A DNA stretch of 64,000 bases, taken from contig JAGYXB010000157.1 of NCBI GenBank assembly GCA_022495005.1, positions 310,001-374,000 of the forward strand, read 5' to 3'. The notes beneath the pieces were generated by a model. The model ran no database searches, was not told the origin of the DNA, and worked only from the letters and a program-made list of their open reading frames with translations. Source of the DNA: Rhyacophila brunnea (Eukaryota; Arthropoda; Insecta; Trichoptera; Rhyacophilidae). Both the position numbers and the translations under genes were made by a program. Shown here piece by piece: positions 1 through 12,614 of the stretch. Positions within the stretch are counted from its first letter, which is position 1; every line of letters starts with the position of its first letter.

Positions 1-2217
1 TGAGTTAGATCGAGTGGAAGTTTTTGTGATAGGCTTATTTTGAGACGGAACTAGTAAATCATTGGACAAATCTATAGCCTGGAAGTTAATTCGTATAATA
101 AAAATATAAAGTACCTATCTACCTATTATAAAATATATTATAACAGTACATTATTGTACATAATAATAATTATACTATGATAATATTATCAAGTATATGA
201 AGAGATATCATTAAAATGGGGACATTCACTTAGCAGTACATCTAGAGTAGCTGAGATGATTTATACATTCCGTCTATAGATATATACCTATAATAGCAGT
301 ACCTAATTAAACATAATAAATGGTTAAAAAATGGTTTCTTATTTTTTTTGTATCGATAGCTGTTTGTGAGGATAATAATAGCACTCAACCGGACACTGGA
401 ATATGTTATTCAAAATTTCACTGGGTCTAATTATTTAAAATATATATTATATATTTTATGGATGGTTGTGTATGTTCCTGAGGTTTCTCAAAATTGTGTA
501 TTTTACAGGAGCCTACCTAATTATATTAACAAATCTGATTTATGTATGGTTTAATGGCTTAATTTGAGATTTTTTATAGCTTATAAGCATTTTTTTTTAC
601 TATTATATATTTCAATGAAAACAAATACGTTTAATTGATACAGATTATTGTGCACTATTTATGTCGGTTGTTAACAGCATACCTCCACTCTTCACCAGTG
701 CTATGTACCTACTGTATTTATTTTTGTTATCAAATAATATATTATAAAATAAATAAACATCCGATTATATTTTTATAACGTTAACATTTCAATAACTATA
801 CAATATAATTTAGCATGCTGACACGTCATAATTTAAACGTTTTTCTCTCTGCCAGTTGAAACCTGCTATTTTTTATAACAAGATTATACCACTTCGTGAC
901 AAAATAGAAACAAAATCACATTCGTACCTCGTTCAGTAATGCTAGAACTGGGTGCATGTGTTACGCCCTATATTACCCCATAAGCGCAGTTAAGGTAATT
1001 AAATAATTGCATTGTCATGTAAACAGGAATATGCGGTCAGTTCGTACTTAACAAGCCTAGCTACTGGAAAAATGTCACGTGCACATCATAAAATTTACGT
1101 AAAAATATGCTTTTCGTGATGAATTTTCACGATTCTGCCATAAACGCAACATACCTACTTATTTAAACACAAGAATTAAGTTGCATATTTTTGTACATGT
1201 TGGTTCAAATATATTATGATCACGTTATGGGGTAATCACTTGCTGTCACAGAAAGCTGCCGCTATAGTAAAAAGGTGTGTAATGTAGTTTTTTTAAAATT
1301 GTTGTCAGATTGATGCTCTCATCCCATAGTCATTTTGAACATTTCAACGAACATTGTCAGTTAGCAAAATCTGCTGAAATCACCAGAACAATAATGAGGT
1401 CACCTCTCGCGTACCATGCTGCATCAACACTCGCATGACTCAATGAACGTTTTTATCATTTTCTATATGCCCACACATTTTTGACTCATGTCAAAATCAC
1501 GTGTTTTTTTGTTTTGTGTTATTGCAAATAATATATAGTTTCTATAAGAATTTAGTCTTTTATCTATGTTCTGCAGATTAGGTTCTCTTCAAAATAGTAT
1601 CTATGGATGCAATAAAGGAATTTTAACGTACGCACATGTAAAAACTGTTAAAATTAATTGAAATTAGCATGAATAATGTATAATGTTTCAAAATACTTGA
1701 AAATACTTGAAAAATAGTTGGAACTCTGCATTATTGAATTTATAAAGATAGTGATCGTACAAAATATTCTGCGGAATGACGGAACCATAGACTAAATTTG
1801 TCGACGTAACAGCATGTGGCAGTAGGTATAGGTCTCTCAGCCAGAGTTGGTGCGACACAGATACGAAAGATTGTGTGTATTTGTGAATTTCTGAAGAATA
1901 CAGTTTTCTGTTACAGGCTGTTCCTTTTTTGAATCCGTATATGTGAGTATTCGGCCGCGTCAACTCTGGTTGTGCGATCTATACGCGACGTGGATCATAT
2001 TGTATTTGGGTTCTAGATGCATAATATGATAAGTAACGTTACATCGAAATAACGTCAATATTACATGCATAATCAAAAATAAAATAACAGTCAATAAACT
2101 CTTAAATGCTTGCGGTCATTTTTATTTCTCAATATTATTTTTATTTAAAATAATGGTAACACTATGCAAACGGGATGATCTAAATTGAATAATTAATAAT
2201 CAATAGTTAATATAAAC
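1..2217. other. Gene-free AT-rich stretch
   Basis: Only short chance reading frames are present (62 codons at 366-554, 91 codons at 1688-1963 on the minus strand). None has a recognisable domain, a compositional shift or a repeated partner elsewhere in the window. I see no inverted-repeat element here. Confidence 0.6.
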
Positions 2218-2461
2218 TACAGAGCTCGAAATGTACCGGAGCGCACCTGAGCACCGTTTCTGTTCGTGAAATCGGTAAAATTATCGCTCCGTCTCGTGGA
2301 AAAAATAATTTGACCGTCTAAACTAGATAGGCCATATAATAGAAAATCTAACACACTCATTTTTATAAAATACACATATAAATTGATAACTACCTATGTA
2401 AATATCTTCAGAAAACTATCGAGCGCTCCGGTTCGTAAACTTTTCCATTTCGAACGCTGTA
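2218..2461. mobile_element. TA-flanked MITE (about 240 bp)
   Basis: The left end reads TACAGAGCTCGAAATG and the right end, reverse-complemented, reads TACAGCGTTCGAAATG. Both arms then reach the block ACCGGAGCGC; the right arm has about 13 extra bases between the two matches. The ends sit on TA dinucleotides, as expected for a Tc1/mariner-type target. The interior is AT-rich and non-coding, so this would be a non-autonomous element. Only one copy is in the window, so the exact ends rest on the inverted termini alone. Confidence 0.6.
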
Positions 2462-3372
2462 ATAAATATTAAGTTACTTTACCGAGGTAACGTAACAGAA
2501 TCATTAAACTCTTTGCGGATCTAGTGTATCTACCTATAAACGTAAATGTATACTTGTTACCCCTTTGTTTATGTTTAAGATGTCACAGCGTAAATTGTTA
2601 TTATAAATTATTGAAATACTTTTAAAGTTTATTGTTATTTTTGCATAAATATTTGCAATTCGTGAATGATACGTGTCATCTGTTCTACGTGCATTATTTT
2701 TCATGTACTGTAATAAATACAATTGTGTTGACATTTTTTTCGCCCTGCATTAAACAGTCGTTTATATAAACACCGCTAAATAGCTAATAACGATACGTGA
2801 CATTCCATGCATCGAGCTCATAGCTGTTTTCATACGAATTATAATATTAAAATATAACGCTTTCTTACATATGATTCTTGACTGCAGTTTAATAATAATT
2901 ATATTTTTTACGAGAATTTTTATTAGCAAAGATTTATGGCTATACATAGAAAAACGTTTGTACGTTATGGAAATTTTATATAAAAAGAATAAAGTATGGT
3001 TAATTATTTTGTTTAATATTCTAGAATATTCTCTCAATACTTATTATTGTATTGTATCACTTTTGCATGCATTATTAAAATTTTATTAACAATGCTAATA
3101 TTATAATACTCAACATCCAAATTTATATTCTGTTTCCACCAAAGAATTTATATCATATATATAAAGAGTTTTATACATTATTTAAATTATGACATTCATA
3201 GTTATGTTGGTAAATTCCGCAAAATACTAACATCACTCAGTTGGCATACCGATTTTCTTTTTAAAATAATGGCTGCTAATCCTTATGTTCATTGTGATAA
3301 CTTCCTCAATTGTTAAGTTTATTATTAACTTAATAATAAATTCCGAAGTGAGGTATCATTTGTTTTTTATCT

Positions 3373-3860
3373 ACTAATAATGTCGAATAAGATATTATAC
3401 GTTCTACAAATTGGCGAATAAATTTCATTACAGTAGTGAGTAAGTTCTCTGCAAACATACCTTCAATACAAAGTCAACCAACTTGTGGCTAACTTAATCA
3501 GTAAACCAGATGGTCTTTTTGCTTAAATTTCATACACTTATTTTCCATCTCAATAGATGAAGGGTTTTTTCAACATCTTTGGTTTTTATGCAATTTTTCA
3601 ACCAAACAATTATACCGAAGTCTAGTATTATTGGATACTTACCTACTTATCATGATATATTATTGTTTTATTTTTCCTGGAAATAATTGACAAATAAATG
3701 ATATATTGGTAGTGTAAGATTCTTTTCAAATAAACCTTCAATATGAAGTCAGTTACTTATAGCTAACTTAATCAGATAACTAGAAGTCAGTTTTTACTTC
3801 ATTATTTATATGCCATCTTTATAGAAGAAGATTTTTTCAACCCCCTAAAACTAATACGTA
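3373..3860. repeat. Diverged direct duplication, two units about 277 bp apart
   Basis: Unit 1 (about 3373-3600) and unit 2 (about 3655-3860) share the same order of words: an ACCTTCAATA block, then GCTAACTTAATCAG, then a GCCATCTT/TTCCATCT block, then TTTTTTCAAC. Spacing within each unit is nearly equal and divergence is considerable. It looks like an old local duplication. No coding potential is visible in either copy. Confidence 0.55.
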
Positions 3861-4096
3861 GGGCAATCAATTGCAATATCTTAGTTATACTTAACTGTTT
3901 CTCAAGATTTAATTTACTGTGGAAATATTAACCGTTTTTTGCGCTACCCCTAAACAGGCAATCTTCGTACTCTACCGTCAACCCAATTTGCTGAGAGGCA
4001 TCGTTTCCAATCGATCCCTTTCATTGTTGACTATGCTTTTCATACGTAATCATAATTCAAACAAGCGTGCAGGCTAGCCGAAAGCAAACTTGATTT

Positions 4097-4216
4097 ATGC
4101 CTCGCTTTACAAGCGGCGATCGAAAGGATTGGTCCTCTATAGACGAACAGGAACTTTTACAGGCTGAAGCTCTGAAAGAGCTTAAGTTTTTAACCATTGA
4201 ATCAAATATTCTTTAA
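4097..4216 (+). CDS. Possible 39-codon small ORF, unrecognised
   Basis: An ATG-started frame of 39 codons ends at TAA. It lies in a short stretch that is less AT-rich than its surroundings. The predicted peptide starts MPRFTSGDRKDW and is rich in Glu, Leu and Lys in its second half. I see no domain, signal peptide or partner gene. It could be a conserved micro-exon, a relic of a transposon ORF, or chance; chance is the likeliest. Confidence 0.1.
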   Translation: MPRFTSGDRKDWSSIDEQELLQAEALKELKFLTIESNIL

Positions 4217-6084
4217 ACTTTATTTTTATTTGAAAGATTTCTCCAACAGATGTATCCGGTACCATATTTCTTATGTTTAAAAAAACTAATTAATGTATTA
4301 ATGTTATAAGTACTACTACTTTAATAAAAGTATATAAGTATTCATCCAATCACGATAAATTTTATCTTTTCTGTTAAAAAGTAATGAATATTTAATAATA
4401 ATACCACTTGATCATGATTATGTTGAGTAGCCAAAACCAGCCAACAAGTCCAGATCTGATTGCGATATAAGTCTAACGAAAAACATAATGTCAAAATAAT
4501 ATCTCAAATATATGTTGAATCTACCTTTCAAATAGAGTCTTTTAAAGTAATTATTATTTCCCCATAAAAATAGTAAAATTAAATTTCAGTTTGACGTAAC
4601 AATTCGCATACTTCGTGACTTCTAGAAATATTGGTTTTTCTAGAGATCCGTTTTCCCATATCTGTCATGCGTTTAAGCTTCATACCCGTACAATGATTTG
4701 AGTTAACCCATCTTCACCCGACATATAAATGCAGCCGTGATTTATGCATGGTCGCCTTCTATGACGCTATAAACGTGTCTGAATGAAAATATTTTATTGC
4801 CACATTTCCTTTTTCCGAAACCAAGCTGAATGGGACAGATGTAGCAACCATGCACCTTAGTGCTTACAAAAAGAGTTTAGAAAATAAACTCTGTCAAAAC
4901 AGAGCAGCAGACAGGAGTTTAATGTGATGAATTTAAGAGGAATCGGATTAATTCCGTCTTCCATTTAACGCAGCAAACTTTTCAAATGCAGATGAATTTA
5001 TTTGATATCAAGTGAAATGGCCAATTATTGCGTTGGTGTGTGGTTGGAATGTTGGACCCTAGAAAACAGTTCTACTAGATCAAATCCCATCAGAGAACAG
5101 TCCTAGAGGATGTGTTCAACGTTTGAAGATTTCGATTTCTCTCTTTGACATATACTTAGTTGTTTGTAGTATCATATCGCGGTCACCATTTTGTAGTTGT
5201 TTGTGATTTAATTTACTTTTTAAGTTACTACACACAACTATTAACTTTATAGTGGAATGAATTTTGTTAGGTTGTACATCCTTGCAGATGGAAAGCGTCT
5301 CTTTGAATATTATATAAACAGTTAGTTTTGTTTTATGCCTATAGATGTTACTATAATAGTTAATTATTTTGATCACTTAAATGGTTTATAAAATAAATAT
5401 TGATATTTAGTATTGGAAAATGAACCATCACATGAATACTTGCCTATGATATTCGACTAAAAGCAGAAAGTAATACTATTTTTACAAGTAAGTAATAAAT
5501 TACTCTAGAGCAGTAAAATAAATACAATAACTAATAACATGGCTTTACTAAAGTTGTTCTAACCGTATTGAGGGGTAGGTTATTGGTGGTTCTACTTTAA
5601 TATCCCCCATTGTGTATTTAATGTGCCATCAACCTATTTGAAGGGATATTGGGTTGCTCAACGCACCGGTCATCTGCAAATATCATAAAACCTTATAGGC
5701 CAATCGACATTACACTTCATATCGATATTGTTTTATTGTTTGCAATACATAATAATATAATTTCATTTGCTTTATTAGCAAAACTATATCACTGGCGGTA
5801 TTAATTAAAGCATTTAATTAATTCAACTTAATAAGAATAGGTGGCAAATAAATTAATAATAACAATGCTTTTGGTTAATTACACATTAATATCAAAACTT
5901 ATAGGTAGAAATATACTAGCTTTGCTTGGGAGTTCTCCTTGGAGTTTATGAAAATTACTTAAAAAAAATAAAATAATGAGTACACAGTGGTAAATTTCAA
6001 AGTAAGTCTCGGTTTTTGTCAGCGTTACACGACAATGCAAGAATCAGCAAGTCATTCAACTATCGCACAATCGCTGCGTATTCT
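4217..6084. other. Gene-free stretch
   Basis: No reading frame above 86 codons, no inverted-repeat element and no repeat shared with the rest of the window was seen. Base composition is uniformly AT-rich apart from small patches near 4640-4870. Confidence 0.5.
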
Positions 6085-6445
6085 ACAGGTGTGACATACT
6101 TCGATAGGGTCGACTACCTCGGGTTTTGTCATCAAAACGCCCCGAAGTTGCACCAATGCGGCGGTTAGCAGATTTCCCAAATGGAAACCATATCAACAAT
6201 GACTCTCGAAATTTACCGAGTATTCATGTAGGTATATAAATAGATCTCAGATGCAGTCTCATTATCACACCGCATAGTAGTCACTTCCACCGAGCCTCAG
6301 ACCGCTAACATCTCTCCTGTATCATTTACTATTGTATCAACTGTATACTGTTACGCAGAAATAAACTCTAGCTCTTCCATTCATCCGAGTAGGTAACCTA
6401 CCACCATCTTTCTCATCCAAAATCACCATTGCTAAACTATACAGG
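6085..6445 (+). mobile_element. Candidate solo LTR
   Basis: This GC-richer island has LTR-like architecture. It begins TGTGACATAC, carries a TATA-like box (GTATATAAATAG, near 6232) after a GC-rich upstream part, and has an AATAAA signal near 6360 followed by a pyrimidine-rich tail. The pentamer ACAGG sits just outside the left end (6085-6089) and again at 6441-6445, compatible with a 5-bp target duplication. Against it, the right end is not a clean CA terminus and there is no second copy or internal retroviral-type coding sequence. A host promoter with a first exon is the alternative. Confidence 0.33.
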
Positions 6446-8285
6446 TTCTAATTGTGCGTTTACTTTGTTAGATCGATGATTCTTGGGATCGTGTTGAATC
6501 ATTATAAAGGTTCTGGGCAAGTACAGATACTTTAATCTTATCAATAATTATGTCACATCTTGGAATCAATCGCAATATTTTGACAAAAATCACCAAAGGA
6601 TTAGAATCAGGCTCATCAGATATTTATTATCTTATTACTAACACTTTTTTTAAAGTCATACTATAAAAATACCTTACAGATCTACAAACTTATCTAAAGA
6701 ATGAATAGGGGAGCTACAGTCGAAAACTATCCTATCAAGACTCTGACATTTGAATGACGTTTTCAAAATTGCATCCATAACAATAGTCCGTAATTCCATT
6801 TTTGATAGTTTCTTAGATACGTTTGTGAGACTGTACATTCTTACTTTGAATGACGTAGTTACCTGCAATTTCAAGAATATCGTCATCTATTATTAAAATT
6901 GTAGTTCCTATCACTGATAGTATTCTGAATTCAAATCACGATATTTTTCATGTCAAATAATGTATTCAGATATTTTTTTTGTTCCGTTACCAAGGTTACC
7001 GATTATTAAAGGAATACAAAATAAGCTAAATTCAAATTTCGATAATGCTTGGGAAACGTTAAAAGTTCATATCTTGTGATTTAAATTACACATTCACTTT
7101 AAAATACGTATGTTTATTTATACATATTGGCAAAGGAATCCGGATAATTTTAATGCCGGAAAATCTTTGTGTTTTATATAGTAGGTACATAATATAGATG
7201 GATAGTTTCAGTTTTTACTTGACGTTATAAAAACCGCAAATATATTATTTTATAAATTGAATTAAGCAATTAACATATCCAGAAATAGTTACTACTTGAA
7301 TTTTAGGTATTATTAGGTAATATGAGTTAAAATTTTAGATTTTTCTAAATTAAAAAATCAATTCTTAGATCTTGATTAAGTATACCATAAAAGATAATAT
7401 CAAAATCTCACATACTTAACTAAGATTTAGAAATAAATTACTGGTACTTATGTAAAAAAAATATTGACTGAAATTTTTAATATTATTGATAAAGTCACTT
7501 ACTTAGTTGAAACGTACATAAATAATTATTTAAAGATTTTTTTATGTACCACACCAGCTTTGCGTTATGTGCTTACTACAATAATATATTATGATTTTAT
7601 TAGGCTTGTAAAAAATCTGCCATCCATTCGCGGGAAATAAAAAAAAAACCGATACAACGTAGCGCTAGCAAGCCTACACGAGCCTCCTGAAAAAAAAATC
7701 CAAAAATCCTACTCTCTGAAAGGATAAAATCCCGAGGCCGAATAAAATTCAGTGGGCCTGATTTTCATCTTTAATTACTCCAAGTCCCATTAAGACTCGC
7801 TCCGGATAGCGAATATTTAATCAAACCTTACGTATTACACATTTCGCCACTATATGTTATGGTTAGGGGTGGGGTTTTAGGGTATTTGTTTCATATTATA
7901 TTCATCATCACCATTAGCCGGAGACCATTTACTATAAGATGAAAGTCTCTTCTGGTTCCTTCAGATCCTTTCGATTTATAGTTCTTCACTGTCAGGTATA
8001 TTTGCCAAATCTGATTAGTTTCTAGATACAGCGGGTTTTATTGTGACTGTGGTCGTTTAGAGCTCCTTGGGTACTACTCCAAAAACGTCTAGAGACTGTC
8101 TGATGATTTTTATCGTAACCGCATACTCTTTTCAACCACTTATCTATCGATTTATTTTGTGGTTTTTACACATTATAATTAAATTTTCCATGTCACCTAG
8201 CGCTACCCTTGGTTTTTCGATGTTATATTATATAATCAATACGTGGGTACCTATTATCTGTGTCGCTTTTATATTTTTATAAGTG
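6446..8285. other. Gene-free stretch
   Basis: Chance-length frames only. A modest GC-richer patch at 7620-7800 contains poly(A) runs and no recognisable feature. Confidence 0.5.
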
Positions 8286-8289
8286 AATA

Positions 8290-8326
8290 TGCATAAGGTA
8301 TAAAGATGCCGAAAGGAGAAACACGG
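8290..8326 (+). repeat. Third copy of the GATGCCGAAAGG hairpin core
   Basis: The words AAAGATGCCGAAAGG and GAAACACGGC follow one another here. They parallel the core at 60944-60980 and its reverse complement at 50487-50510. The flanks no longer match the longer repeat, so this is a fragment or a convergent short match. See the entry at 60710 for the full element. Confidence 0.4.
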
Positions 8327-10807
8327 CAAACTATTATAATATAGACTATTTACATTTATACCCCGAATAACATATTTTAACCAATCATATCTAGAGAAAA
8401 GATTTTGCATTAAGCGCTAAACATGAATAAACGAAGGAACTGGAGTAAAATATATGATTATAGCTTAAAAACTAAAATACAACAAATTTAATCAAGAAAC
8501 GATATAATAATAATATTTAGAATTCATATTGATCACTTTTTAGCACAAGTTCTCAATTTTTGTTTAAATAAGATTACAAAACAACATGACGTATTTATAA
8601 TATATAACAATGATTTTTTCAGTTGTAGGTGGTAAAATTATAATTAAAGTTCCATAACAATTACATATGACTCGGTATTGATAACAAAAAAAATCACTCA
8701 TGCAAAAATAATTTTATGCAATCTTATAGTTTAAATATAAAATATAAATAACAATAAGAAATATTCCAAATCAAAAATTCAAAATCATGAAGTAACATTA
8801 TTATACATATTAAAGTGCTTAACTTAAAAAATCTATTTTTAATATGAGTGGTGGTTCTATATTTTAACAGTTTTGGCTACTCAAAACCAAATAACAAAAT
8901 CAGCATAAAAATACTAAAAAGTGATTTCACAGCAAAACCACTGAGCAACACAAAATTAAGTTTGATTCTATTCCATTTTAATGAATTTAATTAAGCCCCA
9001 TTTTACCTTTCATTCGAATTCAGACACTACACGTCATATTCAACTATGGTAAATATACAACTGACACGGATTATAGTTACTTACTATTTAAGTTATTAAC
9101 ATACAATTATGATAGTGGTATATTCAATTGTAATTTTGGTAAACTTAAATCAATTAGTATTCAAATTCAAATTCCATTAATTGATAGTAATATTTTTTTA
9201 ATATAGATATTAATAATAGCTACTAATTTTAAATTGTAAGCCCACCTCTATCGGAATTATTATACTGAGCCTCAGGTGGTTTAGAAGCCATAGCATGGTC
9301 CAGTAGCCAGTTTCAAAGAGATCGCATTACAAATTCTAATCAAACTGTTAGCAATGCAATCATACGGTACCCAAATCAAAGGACATTTTCTCTATTTATA
9401 TACCGTAGGGGTATTATAAACTAACACTATGGCATTACGTTATAGTCATATGTGTAATGATATATTATTATATTATGTTGAATATTTGTCAGTATATTAT
9501 TAAAGTCATACGCTTGCCCTACACCACCCGTCACGTCTCCATATCTTTAGTGGCGTATCTGTGGCATAACGAATAAAAAACACCTATCAAATTATTTTAT
9601 GACTTTGATTATTAAGGGTACGAAAGGTGCCTGTTGAAGGTCGGTAGGTTGTGATAGATAACTGTAAAATCAACCATATTATTTACAATACTTGAATACT
9701 TATATTTTTGTTTATCTTCTATATTTTACCTTTTTATAATAGATATTATACAAAAAGACAATAGGTACCTACTAAATTATACATTTTTTTTTAAAAGTAA
9801 TAACCAACCGCGTTCGAACTTAGGCTATAAAATTATACTGCCACTGTGTTTTTACCGCGAGACTATTTTTTTGGCATCGAGCTCAGCGCACCTTAATAAT
9901 AAAATTGTAGGTATATATTTACAAAAATCACATTTCTGTAAATACTGGAGAGCCCGCTAGGCTTAAATACCTACATATTCAGGTAAAATAATAGTATAAC
10001 AGTCATTTTGACATTTTTTGGGTGTATTTTTTACAATACCTGTATAACCGTGTATATGTGATGTATGTGTGAAATGTTATAAATTATAGCCTTTTTGATT
10101 ATTGTATTAGTCAATTTGTGCCATACGTGGTTATGCCACGTACGTATAAGTTGAAAAGCATGCTGGCAATCAATTTAGAATATGTAGGTGCAGACAATGT
10201 CGTTGTCAAATTATATTATTTTTGTACATTATAAAAAATATATATATTATTTCGATACGTTAATTATAGCCAATTAAAATTATTTTTCTTAAGAAGGTAG
10301 GTTTTAAATAATTGCCTGGTATGAAGTCTTTGCCACTGGTAGGTATACGTGACTCCTAGTTAAATTATTAATCCTATTGTTACTTCGGTTAAGACTCATT
10401 GAGAAGATTTTTTTTTCGCTGGGTGATATCGTGAATTTTCTAAATGATAATACACGTGGTGAATAATATTATACGACAAATGAGAGGACAGCGCCAAAAA
10501 CCCAAATCACAAAGGGTGGTTATTATATAAAATTCTCCATATTATTCTCTTTAAATTTACAAGATTGATTCAATTATTCATCTGCACACGCTTCATAGTG
10601 TGCGTTGGCCGGGTGTATTTCGCTACGAAGTTTAGAATGTTAATAGTTCTTACTCGGACCTTGCTTACCACTTATCAAATCTTACTAGTTCCAACGCATA
10701 TTCACCGTAAACATTCATTATACCGAGACACATACCTAACGAAACTCGGCCCTTATTTTATGTGTTGAATAATTAATATACCTAGGAAGTTTTATATGTA
10801 GCAAATT
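8327..10807. other. Gene-free AT-rich stretch
   Basis: No coding, RNA or inverted-repeat element recognised. A small match to the CAAATTCAAATTCCAT word of the 39.3/60.7 kb repeat occurs near 9160-9180, too short to call. Confidence 0.5.
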
Positions 10808-11263
10808 TATTTTACAACGTTTTTATTAGCTCGTATTATTATTTGTCCGGTGGTTTTTTGTCCGGTACAAATCTTGCAATCGATTTTTAACTAACTTCCC
10901 GACTAGTTAGAGATTTGAAACTTTTAGAATATATCAGAACACGATGCCAATGCATTTTTTCTATTACTTTTAGCCATCTTTAAGTTGAATTGAATTTATT
11001 TTCAGTTAATTCTGTTTTGTATGAAAAGTTATTTCGACACCATTATTGGTTGCTAGGAGTCTGGGGTCCTGGCAACTAAATTATTAATATATACGTGCGT
11101 TACTATGGAAATCAATATGAGATGTCAAAATGACATTTCAGTATTATTTCTATCAAGTACAATTTTTTTTGATCGTTTAAGCTAGTCAAGTCAACTTTAT
11201 AAGATTCAAAAGAAAATTTAAAAATGTTGTATATAAAAAAATCTTTTTGTCTTGTAATTATTA
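10808..11263 (+). repeat. Interspersed repeat R1, copy 1
   Basis: This is one of four copies of a 330-450 bp dispersed repeat (others at 25936-26262 minus, 61791-61950 minus, 63294-63716 plus). Copies 1 and 4 stay alignable from ATTTTACAACGTTTTT to TCTTGTAATTATT. Shared landmarks include TTGTCCGGTACAAATCTTGC, TTAACTAACTTCCCGACTAG, TTTTGTATGAAAAGTTATTT and ACGTGCGTTACTATGGAAA. A short hairpin around GGTTGCTAGG ... CCTGGCAACT (about 11048-11080) keeps its pairing in most copies. No ORF is conserved. It is probably a non-autonomous mobile element; its class is unknown. Confidence 0.85.
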
Positions 11264-11350
11264 TTATTATTTTTGAACCACTTATTTCCTTACTGAAATC
11301 GATATTGTGAGAAACCGTCTCTATGAACCCAATAATTAACTACAATAACT

Positions 11351-11662
11351 ATGAGTCACTCAGAATCTGTACCAACGTACTACTGGAAGTATTTACATAC
11401 TTACCGAAATAAAATTCAGCATTTTAATCCAAATTCATTTTGCACGAGCCGCGAGCTAAGCTGTCACAATAAAAAAATAGTTAATTTAGAACCGAAACAC
11501 CCGCCCTGCCGACTTTTGACTGACGTTCCCTCTGACACCCTCCCCCATCCCGTCACTCCGCGCCACTGTGCAACAGTAATTAAAATGCAAATTAAAATGT
11601 TTATCTGGAACAAAACACAACCCAGGCCGCGAAATTTGGCCGATAAAATCAGCAATGCATAA
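11351..11662 (+). other. C-rich island, possible regulatory or exon remnant
   Basis: The strand is strikingly C-rich at 11500-11570 (CACCCGCC, CCCTCCCCCATCCC) inside AT-rich DNA, and the octamer ATGCAAAT follows at about 11585. A 103-codon frame runs through it, but the peptide has no recognisable domain and overlapping frames are open on the other strand too, which argues that composition keeps the frames open. It may be a promoter-proximal or conserved non-coding island. Confidence 0.2.
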
Positions 11663-12222
11663 TAAATAATACAGTGAGAGTTTGACAACCACTGCAAGCA
11701 ACTAAATCAATAGTTTTTCTTTTTATATAATAATATGTCAAAAACTAAATATAAATTTATTGTTTATATTATTTGCATAACTAATGAATCATATTATTAA
11801 ATGAATATTATTTGAATCACTAAAAATATATTGCAGTTGAAAGAGCGAGTGGTAAAATAAAATATACTATTATGTTTAAGCCAATTGTGTGCACCAGAAT
11901 CAGACTTGTCCAACCCACATTTTATTACTATTCAGTTTTGAGATAATTTGTTTTAAATTTAGGTATAGATTCATTGAAAAAAACTCAATATTGTTTCAGA
12001 AAAATACCTGCTAATTTATCAGATGGATCACTTGAAGGCTTGTCACTGTTATCTGTTGACAAATCATTTTACGTGTCTTCCAGCATTTCACGATTGTCAG
12101 ACTTATCCGCCATTTGTATGTGGAATAGACAAAAATGGCACTCGTAATGAATTATGTTTTGCGATTGCAAGAAATGAATGTAGATGGTAGTGTCATAAGA
12201 CGACAATTTTTAGTGATAGTCA

Positions 12223-12614
12223 TATGAAGCGTCTAGTTTCAAAAGCCCCTAAAACGACATAGTTCTGAGAAAAATGAGACAAACGATTTTAGGTAGTGTT
12301 GAGAAAAAATCATAAATTTTAAATCTGTGAATTTTATGTATATATTTTTTTTAATTTGTTACATTCTAAAGAGTATTTTGGCTGTCCATTTTAGGGGTAT
12401 TTGAAAAACACACCCCCTCATTTTAGCGGGTTTTGAAATTTACCCTAATTTTTGATCATACGTATTGAAGGTTTTTGGCATATTTAAAGTTCAATCTTTG
12501 GCCATCATATAGGTAGCAAAAATATCCATATTAATACATTTATATCTAACAAAATAAAAATCTAAAAAAAATTCAAAAAATGTTTTAGGGGCTTTTGAAA
12601 CGAGGCGCTTCATA
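12223..12614. mobile_element. TA-flanked MITE with about 30-bp inverted ends
   Basis: The left end (from 12225) reads TGAAGCGTCTAGTTTC followed by AAAAGCCCCTAAAAC. The right end is its near-perfect complement: GTTTTAGGGGCTTTTGAAAC, then GAGGCGCTTCA ending at 12612. TA dinucleotides flank both ends (12223-12224 and 12613-12614), consistent with a Tc1/mariner-type target. The interior of about 330 bp is AT-rich with no transposase frame. Confidence 0.8.
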
